Source: Gerris lacustris
Lineage: Eukaryota; Arthropoda; Insecta; Hemiptera; Gerridae
Assembly (NCBI GenBank): GCA_951217055.1
Contig: OX578286.1
Location: 38,410,345 to 38,474,344 of the forward strand
Direction of reading: 5' to 3'
DNA length: 64,000 bases
How positions within the stretch are numbered: the stretch's first letter is position 1; the number at the start of each line of letters is the position of its first letter. The notes beneath the pieces were generated by a model. The model was not told the DNA's origin. It was given only the letters and a program-made list of their open reading frames with translations, and ran no database searches. A program made the position numbers and the translations under genes. Below, piece by piece: positions 1 through 9,710 of this stretch.

Positions 1-329
1 TAACTAATAAAACAGAAAATTCTAAAAATTACCACGTATGTTATAAAGGCAATCGACATTATTTTATGTATTGTTTATGTTGGTATTTTATGTTTTTATG
101 TATGTTTTATGTTACCTGATATTGATAATATGTATTGAAATTGTACTTTTAAACAAAAAATATATTTAATTTATTGTAGAACTAAGATTGTAGTTGTTAA
201 AATTTTTCTCAATATACTTATTATATATTTATTTTGTACCTTTAAACTCAACACGAAATACTTTTTTGAATAAATGTAAAAAAAAAATGAAATTGTATGT
301 CTATGATTATTTTAGGTGTTAGTTTAAAT
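1..329. other. AT-rich DNA without a recognisable feature
   Basis: Only A/T-rich sequence with short homopolymers; no ORF, TIR or tandem repeat supported. Confidence 0.5.
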
Positions 330-1560
330 GTGATATAAAAAAAAGTGAATTTAACCATTTATGAATTAATTTAATTGTTAAATATAATAAGGATAATAAT
401 GTTTTGGAATATTATGATAACTTAAAAAAAAAAAAACAGATAAAAATTTAAAATTAAAGAATATTCAAAACTAAAATGTGATGGTTATTAAACCTATTAA
501 TGTAAGTAAAACCAATCTAATGCAACATTGTAAGAAAAAATTAAAGTAAAAATAAAATAGTTTATTGTTAAAGAAAAATTTTAAAAACTGAACAAATAAG
601 AAACATAAAAATTGAGAATTAATATTTATACCAATAAAAACTTAAGTAAATTTAATACTACAAGAAGAAAATCAATTTAAATATTAAAATAATTTATGTA
701 TTTTTAAAAAAATATAAGAAAATATGTATCTTTTTGACAATGTATTACAGTTGAGTCTCTCTAATCCATATGGGCAGGCCATGTCGGATTACTGGATGTT
801 TAAAAAATAAATAACTATGAAACATGACACCATAAAACTTATATTTATTACAGGAGTTATAAGTGTAGACGCACAAGGAAGAAACAACAACCGATGGTTT
901 GTTTGTGTTTACCCTAGTGGCCCTGTGTTTCCCAGTTTCCCCCTCTTTTAGTTATCTTAGGCAAAAGAGTAGGGGGCATCAACCTCAGTGCCGGATTACT
1001 GGACGTGCCGGATTATTGGAGTGTCGGATTACAGGGACTCAACTATACCTTTAATCTACTATACTGCATATATCTCTGAGAAATTAATATCACTCAATTA
1101 ATGTTCTTACTATAAAAATGTCCATATTAATAAAAGTTTATTGGAGTGTCGGATTACAGAGACTCAACTATCTCTTTAATCTACTATACTGCATATATCT
1201 CTGAGAAATTAATATCACTCAATTAATGTTCTTACTATAAAAATGTCCATATTAAAAAAAGTTTATTGGAGTGTCGGATTACAGAGACTCAACTATCCCT
1301 TTAATCTACTATACTGCATATATCTGAGAAATTAATATCACTCAATTAATGTTCTTACTATAAAAATGTCCATATTAATAAAGTTTATTGCATGTCTAAA
1401 ATGTATTGTTTTGTTTAATTTCGAACCTAATATTTGAATAAAATAAATTAAATAGAAAATTATAGATTTTCATAAATTATAGAAAATAGTTTCCTCAGCG
1501 GACAGAAGTCCAATGGATCCCTCCATTACACGGAATCGTTCTGATCTAGGACACAGGCAA
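330..1560 (+). repeat. Segmental duplicate of the zinc-finger gene's 3' flank (copy A)
   Basis: The order of motifs here (AT-rich stretch around AAAATGTGATGG, then a block beginning near 'gagtctctctaatc', then GTGTCGGATTAC, then the minisatellite) repeats in the same order at 5140-6200, immediately after the zinc-finger exon. Seen: collinear similarity. Inferred: a cassette of zinc-finger exon plus 3' flank was tandemly duplicated, and the matching zinc-finger exon lies left of the window. Confidence 0.65.
1014..1388. repeat. Three tandem units of about 123 bp
   Basis: TTATTGGAGTGTCGGATTAC recurs at about 1014, 1139 and 1262, followed each time by the same block ending near 'atgtccatatta'. 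A single unit is present at about 5897-6025 in the paralogous flank, so the triplication is specific to this copy. Confidence 0.85.
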
Positions 1561-1642
1561 GATGGTAGAATAGAGTCTTAAGATGGTAGAATAGAGTCTT
1601 AAGATGGTAGAATAGAGCCTTAAGATGGTAGAATAGAGTCTT
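1559..1642. repeat. 21-bp minisatellite, 4 units
   Basis: Four head-to-tail copies of a 21-bp unit containing GATGGTAGAATAGAGTCT. The same family recurs at 2368-2520 (7-8 units) and 6200-6262 (3 units), each time preceded by the block 'cagaagtccaatggatc'. Confidence 0.9.
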
Positions 1643-1913
1643 TCATAGTCTTTCATTTCATCTTGGGACAAAGGTATGATTGTCATCTCTTTCGTAATCG
1701 TGTTATTATAAATAATGATATTTTCTTCACAAATTAAAAATTGTTAAATCATTAGATTTCTTTTTCTATCTCCACTTCTAGTGGCAATACCTCTTTCTGT
1801 TTTCTCCCTAACAAAGCGTTAAATCTATATTGTTATTTAAATATTTATGTTAATACGGTGCTTTCGCTAGATTGTTACCCTCTACATGTCTAACATTATT
1901 TCGTTTTTTTTAG

Positions 1914-2066
1914 ATCGTGGTTCGACTGATTACTTCCTTTTACAACACGAGATAAAAGAAGAGCATCTGATAAACAATGAACCTGAGACGAACGGAATAC
2001 TTGAGACAGACGGAGAACATAAGACAAATGAAGAAAATTCAACAAACGAAGAACATTAGAACATAG
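1914..2066 (+). pseudogene. Acidic repeat exon, copy 1 (premature stop)
   Basis: Paralogue of the exons at 2817-2987 and 3580-3741. An acceptor (eight Ts then AG) precedes it and AG|GTAAATG follows it. It is 153 nt with phase 1 at both ends, and encodes a peptide starting Asp-Arg-Gly-Ser-Thr-Asp-Tyr-Phe, rich in Glu, Asn, Thr and Lys, with no known domain. Relative to copies 2 and 3 it lacks a stretch near its 3' end, and an in-frame TAG (2057-2059) sits three codons before the donor. If spliced in, it would end the protein before any zinc finger. It is either a dead exon or an alternative terminator. The splice sites are visible; use of the exon is inferred. Confidence 0.6.
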
Positions 2067-2367
2067 GTAAATGCTTTTAAAAATTCAAATTTTAGAGGGT
2101 GCCAATTGTATTTTGTATAAACAAAAAAAAAGATACTTTCTGTAATGGTACTTATGATAATATTAACTTGGACATTTAAAAAAATGTTTATTGCATTATG
2201 CATGTTTCAAATGTATTGTTTTGGTTCATTTCGAACCTTATATTTGAATACAATAAATTAATAATCATGAGATAGGAAGAAGAAAGTATAAATAATGGTT
2301 CCCTCATTGGGTAGAAGTCCAATGGATCCCTCCTTTACACGGAATCGTTCTGATTTAGGACACAGGC

Positions 2368-2520
2368 AAGATGGTAGAATAGAGTCTTAAGATGGTAGAA
2401 TAGAGTCTTAAGATGTTAGAATAGAGTCTTAAGATGTTAGAATAGAGTCTTATGATGTTAGAATAGAGTCTTAAGATGGTAGAATAGAGTCTTAAGATGG
2501 TAGAATAGAGTCTTAAGATG
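2368..2520. repeat. 21-bp minisatellite, 7-8 units
   Basis: Second locus of the family at 1559-1642; several units carry GATGTTAG instead of GATGGTAG. It lies upstream of exon copy 2, just as the first locus lies upstream of exon copy 1, so minisatellite and exon were duplicated together. Confidence 0.9.
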
Positions 2521-2816
2521 ATACAATAGTCTTTCATTTCATCTTGGGACATATATGATTTTCATCTCTTTCGTTATTATGTTATTATAAATAATGATAT
2601 TGTCTTCACAAATTAAAAATTGTTAAATCGTTAGATTTCGTTAGATTTGGTGGAGAGTGCTTTGTAATATATCTCCACTTTTAGTGGCAATACCTCTATC
2701 TGTTGTCTCCCTAACAAAGCGTTAAATGCGTATTGTTATTTAAATATTTATGTTAATACGGTGCTTTCGCTAGATTGTTACCCTCTACATGTCTAATATT
2801 ATTTCTTTTTTTTTAG

Positions 2817-2987
2817 ACCGTGGTTCGACTGATTACTTCCTTTTAGAACATGAGATAAAAGAAGAACATCTGACAAACAATGAACGTGAGACGAACGGAA
2901 TACTTGAGACAGACGGAGAACATAAGAAAAATGAAGAAAATTCAACAAACAAAGAACATAAGAAAAATGAATCGTTTTACAAAATAG
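2817..2987 (+). CDS. Acidic repeat exon, copy 2 (open)
   Basis: 171-nt exon between a TTTTTTTTAG acceptor and an AG|GTAAATGC donor, phase 1 at both ends. It encodes about 57 residues: an N-terminal DRGSTDYFLLEHEIKEEHL block, then a low-complexity run of Asn, Glu, Thr and Lys with short KNEE/TNKEHKK-like repeats. No transmembrane segment, signal or known domain is visible; the composition suggests a disordered or coiled linker. Joining to exon copy 3 gives G|AT (Asp) and joining to the zinc-finger exon gives G|GA (Gly), both in frame. Upstream exons of the gene are not in the window. Function unknown; I infer that it is a spacer ahead of the zinc fingers. Confidence 0.6.
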
Positions 2988-3049
2988 GTAAATGCTTTTA
3001 AAAATTCAAATTTTAGAGAATGCCAATTATATTTTGTAAAAAAAAAAAA

Positions 3050-3535
3050 ACTGCAAATTGGTGTGGCACATAGCTTCCTTGCGTCCTATCCACGTACTTT
3101 ATTGATTTTATGCTTTTACAAGCTATTATTGTCTAATTGGTTTAATTGTTTCCCCCGTTTTTTTCAATCTGTCAAAATTGTTTTTATTTTTTTCCACGAA
3201 TTAAAGTCCCAATTTTGCACAAGTTAAAGATCGCAGACGGTTCAAATTAATCTGGGGCTATCTGCGGGTTACTTTCGACACACTATAAAAGTTTCATTCA
3301 AATCAGATAAATACTTTTGAAGCTATAGGTGTAAATAAATGTATGTTTGTGCGTATGTGGAAGAGAAACAAATTGGCGTAGAAGGTCGAAACTTATATGG
3401 GACCAACAATGGGCTAATTATGGCCTACCACCGAAATTTCATTAAAATTGGACGTGTAGTTTCTAAGTTATGTTGGTTCGCAAAAATTGAACGACAGAAC
3501 GACAGAGATACACGTAGCCAAAAATGTTCCTATTA
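3050..3535 (+). mobile_element. Dispersed repeat (same family as 62.5-63.0 kb)
   Basis: Sequence around 'gtggcacatagcttcc' recurs near 20215-20230. The later part (GATCGCAGACGGTTCAAATT, 'aaatttcattaaaattgg') matches the reverse complement of 62.5-63.0 kb. It separates exon copies 2 and 3. No coding capacity is seen. Confidence 0.5.
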
Positions 3536-3579
3536 TTTTATATGTCGTATGTTTATTATTTCGTTTTTATTTTTTTTAG

Positions 3580-3741
3580 ATCGTGGATCAAGTGATTACT
3601 TCCTTTTAGAACATGAGATTAAACAAGAACATCTGACAAACAATGAACGTAAGACGAACGAAAATCTTGAGACAGACGTAGAACATAAGACAAATGAAGA
3701 AAATTCGACAAACAAAGAAAATGAATCGTTTTGCAAAATAG
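3580..3741 (+). CDS. Acidic repeat exon, copy 3 (open)
   Basis: 162-nt exon, acceptor TTTTTTTAG, donor ATAG|GTAAATG, phase 1 at both ends, 54 codons. Same layout as copy 2: DRGSSDYFLLEHEIKQEHL followed by an Asn/Glu/Thr/Lys-rich tail. It differs by several substitutions and a short deletion in the tail. It is the last repeat exon before the zinc-finger exon and the best placed partner for it: G|GA gives Gly at the junction. A long chance ORF starting at 3339 runs through the intron into this exon; I prefer the acceptor because all three copies share it and similarity to copy 2 begins near there. Confidence 0.6.
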
Positions 3742-3807
3742 GTAAATGCTTTTAAATATTCAAATTTTAGAGAATGCCAATTGCATTATGTAAAAAAAAA
3801 TTGAAAT

Positions 3808-3887
3808 AGACCTCCGCACTGGGAATTGAACCACGGGTCCTCCTATATATCCGTTACAGGTGCTCTTACCAACTGAGCTATACGGGA
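3808..3887 (-). mobile_element. tRNA-derived SINE head
   Basis: Read on the minus strand it has an A box (TAGCTCAGTTGG) and a B box (GGTTCAATTCC), the internal Pol III promoter. The T stem and anticodon arm do not pair well, so it is tRNA-like rather than a working tRNA gene. The 3' tail seen in the other copies is missing here. Confidence 0.7.
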
Positions 3888-4040
3888 AAATGATTTTTCT
3901 CTGTCGTTACCGATACAAATTCCCCGAATCCAAGCTTTCAAACTTTTCTACAAATCTAGATCGAGAATTAACGCTTATAATTATTAAGTACTCAATTAGT
4001 ACCTGCACCTAGTACAAGTACAATCTATTATAAATTAAAA

Positions 4041-4200
4041 TTTTTGGTAGTATTCATACTACGGAAAGATTAAATTTTACTTTAAATCAAATTATAATTA
4101 TCAATAACTACGGGAGACATACAGAGAAAAATAGACCCCCGCACCGAGAATTGAACCACTTGTCCTCCTATTAATCCGTTACAGGTGCTCTTACCAAAAG
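4041..4200 (-). mobile_element. tRNA-derived SINE, head and tail
   Basis: Minus-strand copy with a degraded head (4130-4200) and the shared tail containing CTTTCCGTAGTATGAATACT and GTATGTCTCCCG. The same tail occurs at 4506-4605 and, reversed, at 8450-8545. Confidence 0.7.
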
Positions 4201-4423
4201 AGCACCTGTAGAAAGAAAAAGAGTTACAGTGCTCTTAAAATTTTGAATTTCTAATAGATTGTACTAGGTACAGGTACAGGTACTATATTGAGTACTTTAT
4301 AATTATAAGCGTTAATTCTCGATCTAGTTCTATTGCCGTGAATATTTGGCTTGCTAGACTTGTAGAATAAGATTGAAAGCTTGGATTCGGGGAATTTGTA
4401 TCGATAACGACAGAGAATAATCA

Positions 4424-4605
4424 TTCTCCCGTATAGCTCAGTTGGTTAGAGCACCTGTAACGGATATATAGGAGGACCCGTGGTTCAATTCCCGGTGTGG
4501 GGGTCCATTTTTCTCTGTATGTCTCCCGTTTTTATTGATAATTATAATTTGATTTAAAGTAAAATTTAATCTTTCCGTAGTATGAATACTACCAAAAAGT
4601 TAAAA
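4424..4605 (+). mobile_element. tRNA-derived SINE, best-preserved copy
   Basis: A box TAGCTCAGTTGG at 4434-4445 and B box GGTTCAATTCC at 4482-4492. The 7-bp acceptor stem forms only with three wobble pairs, the anticodon loop would be 9 nt and the T stem has two mismatches, so I call a SINE and not a tRNA gene. The tail (TCTCTGTATGTCTCCCG, then CTTTCCGTAGTATGAATACT) runs to about 4605. No CCA end and no Pol III T-run directly after the head. Confidence 0.75.
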
Positions 4606-4761
4606 ATTTGAAAAAAAATGTATGGTTGGTCTTTTTATTTATTACATTTTATTTTGAAAATGATCAAAATGTTGTTTAGTAAGAGTATAAAAATTATTCC
4701 TCAGTTTATTTATTTCTTTAATTAATTATGTCATTGTTATTTTTATTTTTACATTTTACAG

Positions 4762-5102
4762 GATTATATCAACATGAAGAGACGTGCAGGAGCCCCTCCA
4801 TCGTGACACCTCACCACGAGGGTCTAACCTCTGAGCCAACTTACAAGACAAAGTTTTGCAATCGCTGCGGAGAAACTTTCGAGTCTCTTAAGAAACATGA
4901 GAAATCCTGTAAAGGGGTTTTTTCTAATCGACCTCTCCTTCATTGTTCTAGATGTCAGAAAGTTTATAAATGTACAAAATATTTACTAGCTCACGAGTCA
5001 AGATGTAGACCACACATTTGTCTTAAATGTAATAAACAGTTCTCTCTTGAAAAAAACAGAAAAAGGCACTCAAAGCTGTGTGGTGGCATTCAACAATTCT
5101 AG
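4762..5102 (+). CDS. Terminal exon with three C2HC zinc fingers
   Basis: The exon starts after TTTTACATTTTACAG and ends at TAG 5100-5102, about 113 residues. Three finger motifs are visible, each C-x2-C ... H-x3-C. In exon residues: C33/C36/H46/C50 (short middle), C62/C65/H78/C82 and C87/C90/H103/C107. Cys replaces the last His of a classical C2H2 finger. The order and spacing suggest a nucleic-acid-binding module. The acceptor phase (codon split G|GA) fits the upstream repeat exons. An AATAAA lies at 5207-5212. A terminal finger exon after interchangeable exons is reminiscent of lola/mod(mdg4)-type loci, but no BTB exon is in the window, so that is only an analogy. The ATG at 4728 lies in the intron and is not the start. 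Confidence 0.75.
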
Positions 5103-5139
5103 TGTGTGAATTGTGTGTGAATTATACCATTTATCTGAA

Positions 5140-6200
5140 TGAATTTTATTTTTAAAATAATAAGAATCATAATGTATTAAAATATTATGAAAACTTAAAA
5201 AAAGAAAATAAAATTTAAAATTAAAAAAATCTGTAAAATAAAATGTGATGGATATTAAACCTATTAATATAAGGACTATTAAGGAACTATTAATATATAT
5301 TTTTTTAAATAATTAAAATTAAAAATAAAATAGGTTAATGATAAAGAAAAATTTTGAAATTTGAACAAATAAGAAACATAAAAATTGAGAAATGATATTT
5401 ATACAAATATAAACTTAATTAAAGTAAATAATTATGTAATAATTAAGTTATAATTAAGTAATAATTAAGTAATAATTTAGTAATAATTAAGTAATAATGA
5501 AGTAAATAATTAAGTAAATATGAGAAAAGCAATTTAAATAAATTAAATAATTTATGTATTTTTTAAAAATATAAGAAAATTCGTTTTTGACAATGTATTG
5601 CAGATGAGTCTCTCTAATCTGACACATAGGGCCAGGCCATGTCGGATTACTGGATGTTTGAAAATAACTTGGATGTTGATAAATAACTATTAAAATATTG
5701 AACAGAAATATGACACAATAAAACTTGTTTTTATTACACAAGATATGAGTGTAGACGCACAAGGAATAAACAACTTATGGTTTGTTTGCGTTTACCTTAA
5801 AGGCCCTGTGTTTCCCAGTTTCCCCCTCTTTTATTTTTCTTAGGCAAAAGAGGTGGGGGCATCAATCTCAGTGCCGGTTTACTGGACGTGCCGGACTGTT
5901 GGAGTGTCGGATTCCAGAGACTCAACTATCCCTTTAATCTACTATACTTCATGTATCTCTGTGAAATTAATATCACTCAATTAATGTTCTTACTATAAAA
6001 ATGTCCATATTAATAAAAGTTTATTGCATTGTGTATGTCTGAAATGTATTGTTTGTTTAATTTCGAACCTAATATTTGAATAAAATAAATTAATATTCAT
6101 GAGATTGGAAGGAGAAAGTATAGAAACATGTTCCCTCATTGGGCAGAAGTCCAATGGATCTCTCCTTTACCTGGAATAGTTCTGATCTAGGGCACAGGCA
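5140..6200 (+). repeat. 3' flank of the zinc-finger gene (copy B)
   Basis: Collinear with 330-1560, with one instead of three 123-bp units and local expansions of 'ttaagtaataa' (about 5430-5520). Apart from the likely polyadenylation signal at 5207-5212 there is no coding evidence. Confidence 0.65.
5207..5212 (+). terminator. Candidate polyadenylation signal
   Basis: AATAAA 105 bases after the zinc-finger stop codon; AT-rich context makes chance occurrence possible. Confidence 0.4.
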
Positions 6201-6262
6201 AGATGGTAGAATAGAGTCTTAAGATGGTAGAATAGAGTCTTAAGATGGTAGAATAGAGTCTT
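6200..6262. repeat. 21-bp minisatellite, 3 units
   Basis: Third locus of the 1559/2368 family, again after 'cagaagtccaatggatc'. The paralogy breaks off at about 6318, where an unrelated repeat begins. Confidence 0.9.
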
Positions 6263-6317
6263 TCATAGTCTTTCATTTCATCTTGGGACACAGGTATGAT
6301 TTTCATCTCTTTCGTTA

Positions 6318-6780
6318 TTGGAACGAAGTTCCTTATGGCACGTTCTGGAGCCCGGGAGTGCATCCGAAAAAAACGACCAAAATCACCGTCATGCAACCAA
6401 GCGTCACGAAATCTACCGATGGTTTTCGTAAATTTCTTCGGAATTTACTTTAAGACACACACAAAGAAAAAACGAGACTACACTTTACATTAGAAACAAA
6501 GAAAAAAGGAGTCCACACTCTGCAAATTCAAGTCCGGCAGGCCATCAGAATCCACAACCAATGTTGCAAGATCCCCCAGCTTATCAGCTGGGGTGCCAAC
6601 ACGGAACCACTAAATTTACCTCACAATTAAATTAAAACCCAATACCTATCGCATCCTAAATCATAAACAAAATAAATAAATAAAATAACAATTACATTTA
6701 CCAATCATATTATCAACTTATCAGATGATTTGGGGAACAATAAGTCCGCCGACTTATTGTTCCCCAAATCAAGCAAGGTA
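6318..6780 (+). mobile_element. Dispersed repeat beginning GGAACGAAGTTCC, with hairpin
   Basis: It starts with GGAACGAAGTTCCTTATGGC, shared with 58637 onwards. Later it holds a perfect 20-bp inverted repeat (6727-6746 / 6751-6770) with a 4-base loop. No coding potential beyond chance ORFs. Confidence 0.5.
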
Positions 6781-7560
6781 AAATCTAATTAAATAATACA
6801 CAATTATTAACACCATATTATTAACTTTGTTTATTTTTTTTTTTATAAAAGTATAGACATTTTAATAACTCTTTTTTCAATAACAACAATTCATTCATTT
6901 ATTCCCTTTTAATTAATTAAATAAAATTAATTAGTATAAATTAATTATTTTATTAGTTCATTCTATTAAAAATGTATATTCTTACCAACTTCACAGTACG
7001 TAATATACGACTACACCTTTCATTTTAAATAAAATTTTAAATTATTAAATAAAAAAATAATTTTTATAAAATAATATAAAATATACATATCACAATATAC
7101 ATAAAACTAATATTAATTATAATAATAATACTTTTATATATTAATAAGAAAACGATATGTGAATGAGTAAATTATACATTTTTTAATTCAATATACACAA
7201 ATTAAAAATAATTTTAATACATTAGCAACCATTTGCTACAGCAATTAAGTGCGTCAGAAAGTGTAATTACTGTTAATAAGGCCCCTTTTAAAGGATTTTA
7301 TTTCAGTGGTTTTTTGCTATGTAGTACCATCCCTGCCTTGTGAGACCACTTAACCCTCTGAAAATAACCACTGCAAGAAATCTCTTGAGAAAAACCACTG
7401 CGACAAAGCTCATGTGAATGAAGCCTAATTGCTGTTTAACATATTTGTGGACTGTTTCTAGCTTAAAATCATTAGCAGAATTTTTAGTCGAATTGGATTT
7501 GGAAATATTGCATTCATCATGTATTAGAATATTTTTTAAGTCATCGAAAAATATGTAAAT
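6781..7560. other. AT-rich non-coding stretch
   Basis: Homopolymers and AT-rich sequence to about 7200, then ordinary single-copy-looking sequence. Nothing recognised. Confidence 0.4.
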
Positions 7561-8218
7561 ATGATAGACTGTCATCAGCAAAAGAGAGATATCAAAAATC
7601 AGGTAATGTACGGTTAAATTAAAGCCTTTTCAATTTTAAGATTGTCAATTGTATAGTATAATATCTTATCTGCTGATGATAAAGGAATATGGCATCATAA
7701 GCTAAAGATAACTAGAACTCTAAGAGTCAATATGAATTCTTATTGGCTGATGGTGAAAATGATAGTCCTTCATTAGCAAAAGAGAGACGTAAAATATAGG
7801 TATAAGTTGAAGTTTGTTAGGACTATAAGATTGTCAATTATAGAGTATAATATCTTATCTGCTGGTGATGAAGGAATATGGTCCATCATAAGCTGAAGAT
7901 AACTAGAACTCTAAAGCCTTGTTCGCACTTGGCAAGTAATGTAGTCGAGTGGCGAGTAATTTAGTAACCGAGCTAGTAGCAACTTACCAAAATCGTTTGC
8001 AGTTGGCGAGTAGATTAGTAAATAAACGTATCCGAACGGCAAGATTTTAGTAAAGTAATTTAGTCACTCACTAAACTACTTGACTAAATAGCCAATTCAT
8101 TTTACTCTATTTTTTCGGGCGAGTAGAGCCTCTACCCACCCATCATACTATCCACTAAGGAAGTGCGAAGTTGTAAAATTAGTTTATTTCATAAGTTTAT
8201 ATCTGTAGTACAACAAAT

Positions 8219-8395
8219 ATGTCACGATGGAATGAAGAGACAACGTTGAAGTTCTACTTGCAACACGAGTGCCTGTGGGACTTTAAATCCCCGCTTTATA
8301 AAAATAAACAAATCAAGCAATCTGCTTTTGTTAATATTGAAAAAGAAATGAATATACCTGGATTTGGTGAGAAGGAGATAAAATAAAAACATCAG
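8219..8395 (+). pseudogene. MADF/SANT-like exon of the Harbinger element
   Basis: ATG at 8219 opens a frame of 55 codons to TAA 8384-8386. Four more codons lead to CAG|GTAAG (donor at 8396). The peptide starts MSRWNEETTLKFYLQHECLW and continues with Asp-Phe-Lys-Ser-Pro-Leu-Tyr-Lys. This matches the start of MADF/Myb-SANT-like DNA-binding domains: an acidic/Trp start, a helix, LWD, then Tyr-Lys. Such proteins accompany Harbinger transposases. The stop directly before the donor, and the lack of a recognisable second exon in the element, make it a remnant. It may have been functional in the autonomous parent. Confidence 0.6.
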
Positions 8396-8449
8396 GTAAG
8401 AGTTAACTGTTTTTATTAATATATAATAATTATAAATTCAATTTTTAAG

Positions 8450-8590
8450 TTTTTGGTAGTATTCATACTACGGAAAGTTTAAATTTTAATTTAAATCAAA
8501 TTATAATTATTATTAACACTGGGAGACAGACAGAGAAAAATAGACTCTAGCGCCGGGACTTGAATCACGGGCCTCTACACTGGAAATGTA
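8450..8590 (-). mobile_element. SINE relic nested in the Harbinger element
   Basis: Reversed copy of the SINE tail (contains the reverse complement of CTTTCCGTAGTATGAATACT) and part of the head. The B-box region is still seen as 'cgggacttgaatcacggg'. Confidence 0.65.
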
Positions 8591-9119
8591 ATAATTTAAT
8601 TTGATTTAAAATAATAATTATGTAGTTACTACAAAAAAAGCATATTAATTTCTTCTTCAACTTCTTCTAAAATAGACATTGCAATAAGCATTATTAGCTT
8701 ATTTAATTTTTTGCGTTGCCTGTCCATGTTGCAAATACACTAGCTACTAAATACTAGACAGCTTAGTAAAGTGCAAGAGCGAACGATTTTTGGCGAGTTG
8801 CTACTTGCTCAGTTTCTAATCTACTCGCCACTCGACTAAATTACTCGCCAACTGCGAACGATTTTTGGTGAGTTTTCTAGCTCGGTTACTAAATTACTCG
8901 CCACTCGACTAACTTACTCGCCACTCGACTTAATTACTCGCCGCTCGACTAAATTACTCGCCACTCGACTAAATTACTTGCCTAGTGCGAACAAGGCTTA
9001 AGAGTCAATATGAATTCTTATTGGCTGATGGTGAAAATGATAGTCCTTCATTAGCAAATGAGAAACATAAAATATAGGTAATGTAAGTATAAATTGAAGT
9101 TTGTTAAGACTAAGGTTGT

Positions 9120-9710
9120 CAACAATAGTGCATTACTCGTCGAGTGCGGAAAGTAACATTTTGCATGCGAGTGTGGAGTTTGCACCCGAGCGACAGCGAG
9201 GGTAGTAAAACCACACGAGCAATGCAAAATGCTGTTTTCGCACGAGTTGCGTATCGTACTTTATCTACGATTGTTAGATTTTAATAATTAATACAGAAAA
9301 AAATAATAAACTTCCTGTATGTAAGTTCGTATCTCTTTCTTGATAAAGATGGCATTAATCTTGAGTTGTATTTTTTGCCGAATTAATTATTTCTGGAGGA
9401 GTATTATTCTCTACATTTCCTTGAAAGCCACTTGATTCAACATTGTTTTTCACTAAAAACTCGATATAAACAGTTACTTTAATAAAAGAATAGCAAATTA
9501 GTTTTGTTAAATGTAAACAAACTCGCTAATCGTGCGTAAAGTTGAAGAATTCTTCTTCTTTACCGCCCTAGGGGGGGGTAAAGAAGGGGAATTCTTCAGA
9601 ATTATGAGACGCGCATGCGCAATGAATACAAGTACGTAAAGAATCACTTTCTACGCATCTAAACAGAGATACAATGTTTATATTTCGTAACAATCATAGA
9701 TAAAAAGTGT
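9120..9710. mobile_element. Candidate TIR element
   Basis: ACTTTATCTACGATTGTTA (9258-9276) faces TAACAATCATAGATAAAAAGT-like sequence at 9688-9708 in inverted orientation. GC-richer sequence with 'gcatgcgag' and 'cgcatgcgc' motifs lies at both sides. A second, internal inverted repeat surrounds 9545-9597. No coding region; family unknown. Confidence 0.45.

Larger units (their letters stand above)
3808..4505. repeat. Inverted pair of tRNA-derived SINE copies
   Basis: Left arm 3808-4042 and right arm 4236-4505 are near-perfect reverse complements, sharing the tRNA-like head and more than 150 bp on its 5' side (for example GCTTGGATTCGGGGAATTTG on the right). The 193-bp spacer holds a further minus-strand SINE. 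It lies in the intron between exon copy 3 and the zinc-finger exon. Confidence 0.75.
7915..8998 (+). mobile_element. PIF/Harbinger-type DNA transposon (non-autonomous)
   Basis: The terminal inverted repeats begin AGCCTTGTTCGCACT and end AGTGCGAACAAGGCT, and continue with subterminal GAGTGGCGAGTAA-type repeats. The 3-bp flank TAA is duplicated (7912-7914, 8999-9001). The paralogous tandem unit near 7721 reads 'aactctaagagtcaatatg' without the insertion, giving an empty site. TWA target duplications are typical of PIF/Harbinger elements, and the remnant MADF/SANT-like exon inside fits their second gene. No DDE transposase ORF is present. A minus-strand SINE sits inside at 8450-8590. Confidence 0.8.

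Noticed and set aside
4424..4505. Functional tRNA gene
   Set aside because: A and B boxes are good, but acceptor pairs rely on wobble, the anticodon loop has 9 bases and the T stem is mismatched; several copies share a non-tRNA tail, so it is a SINE.
4728..4761. ATG at 4728 as the start of the zinc-finger protein
   Set aside because: It lies upstream of a strong acceptor (TTTTACAG) and encodes intronic Leu/Phe; the shared phase with the upstream exons favours splicing.
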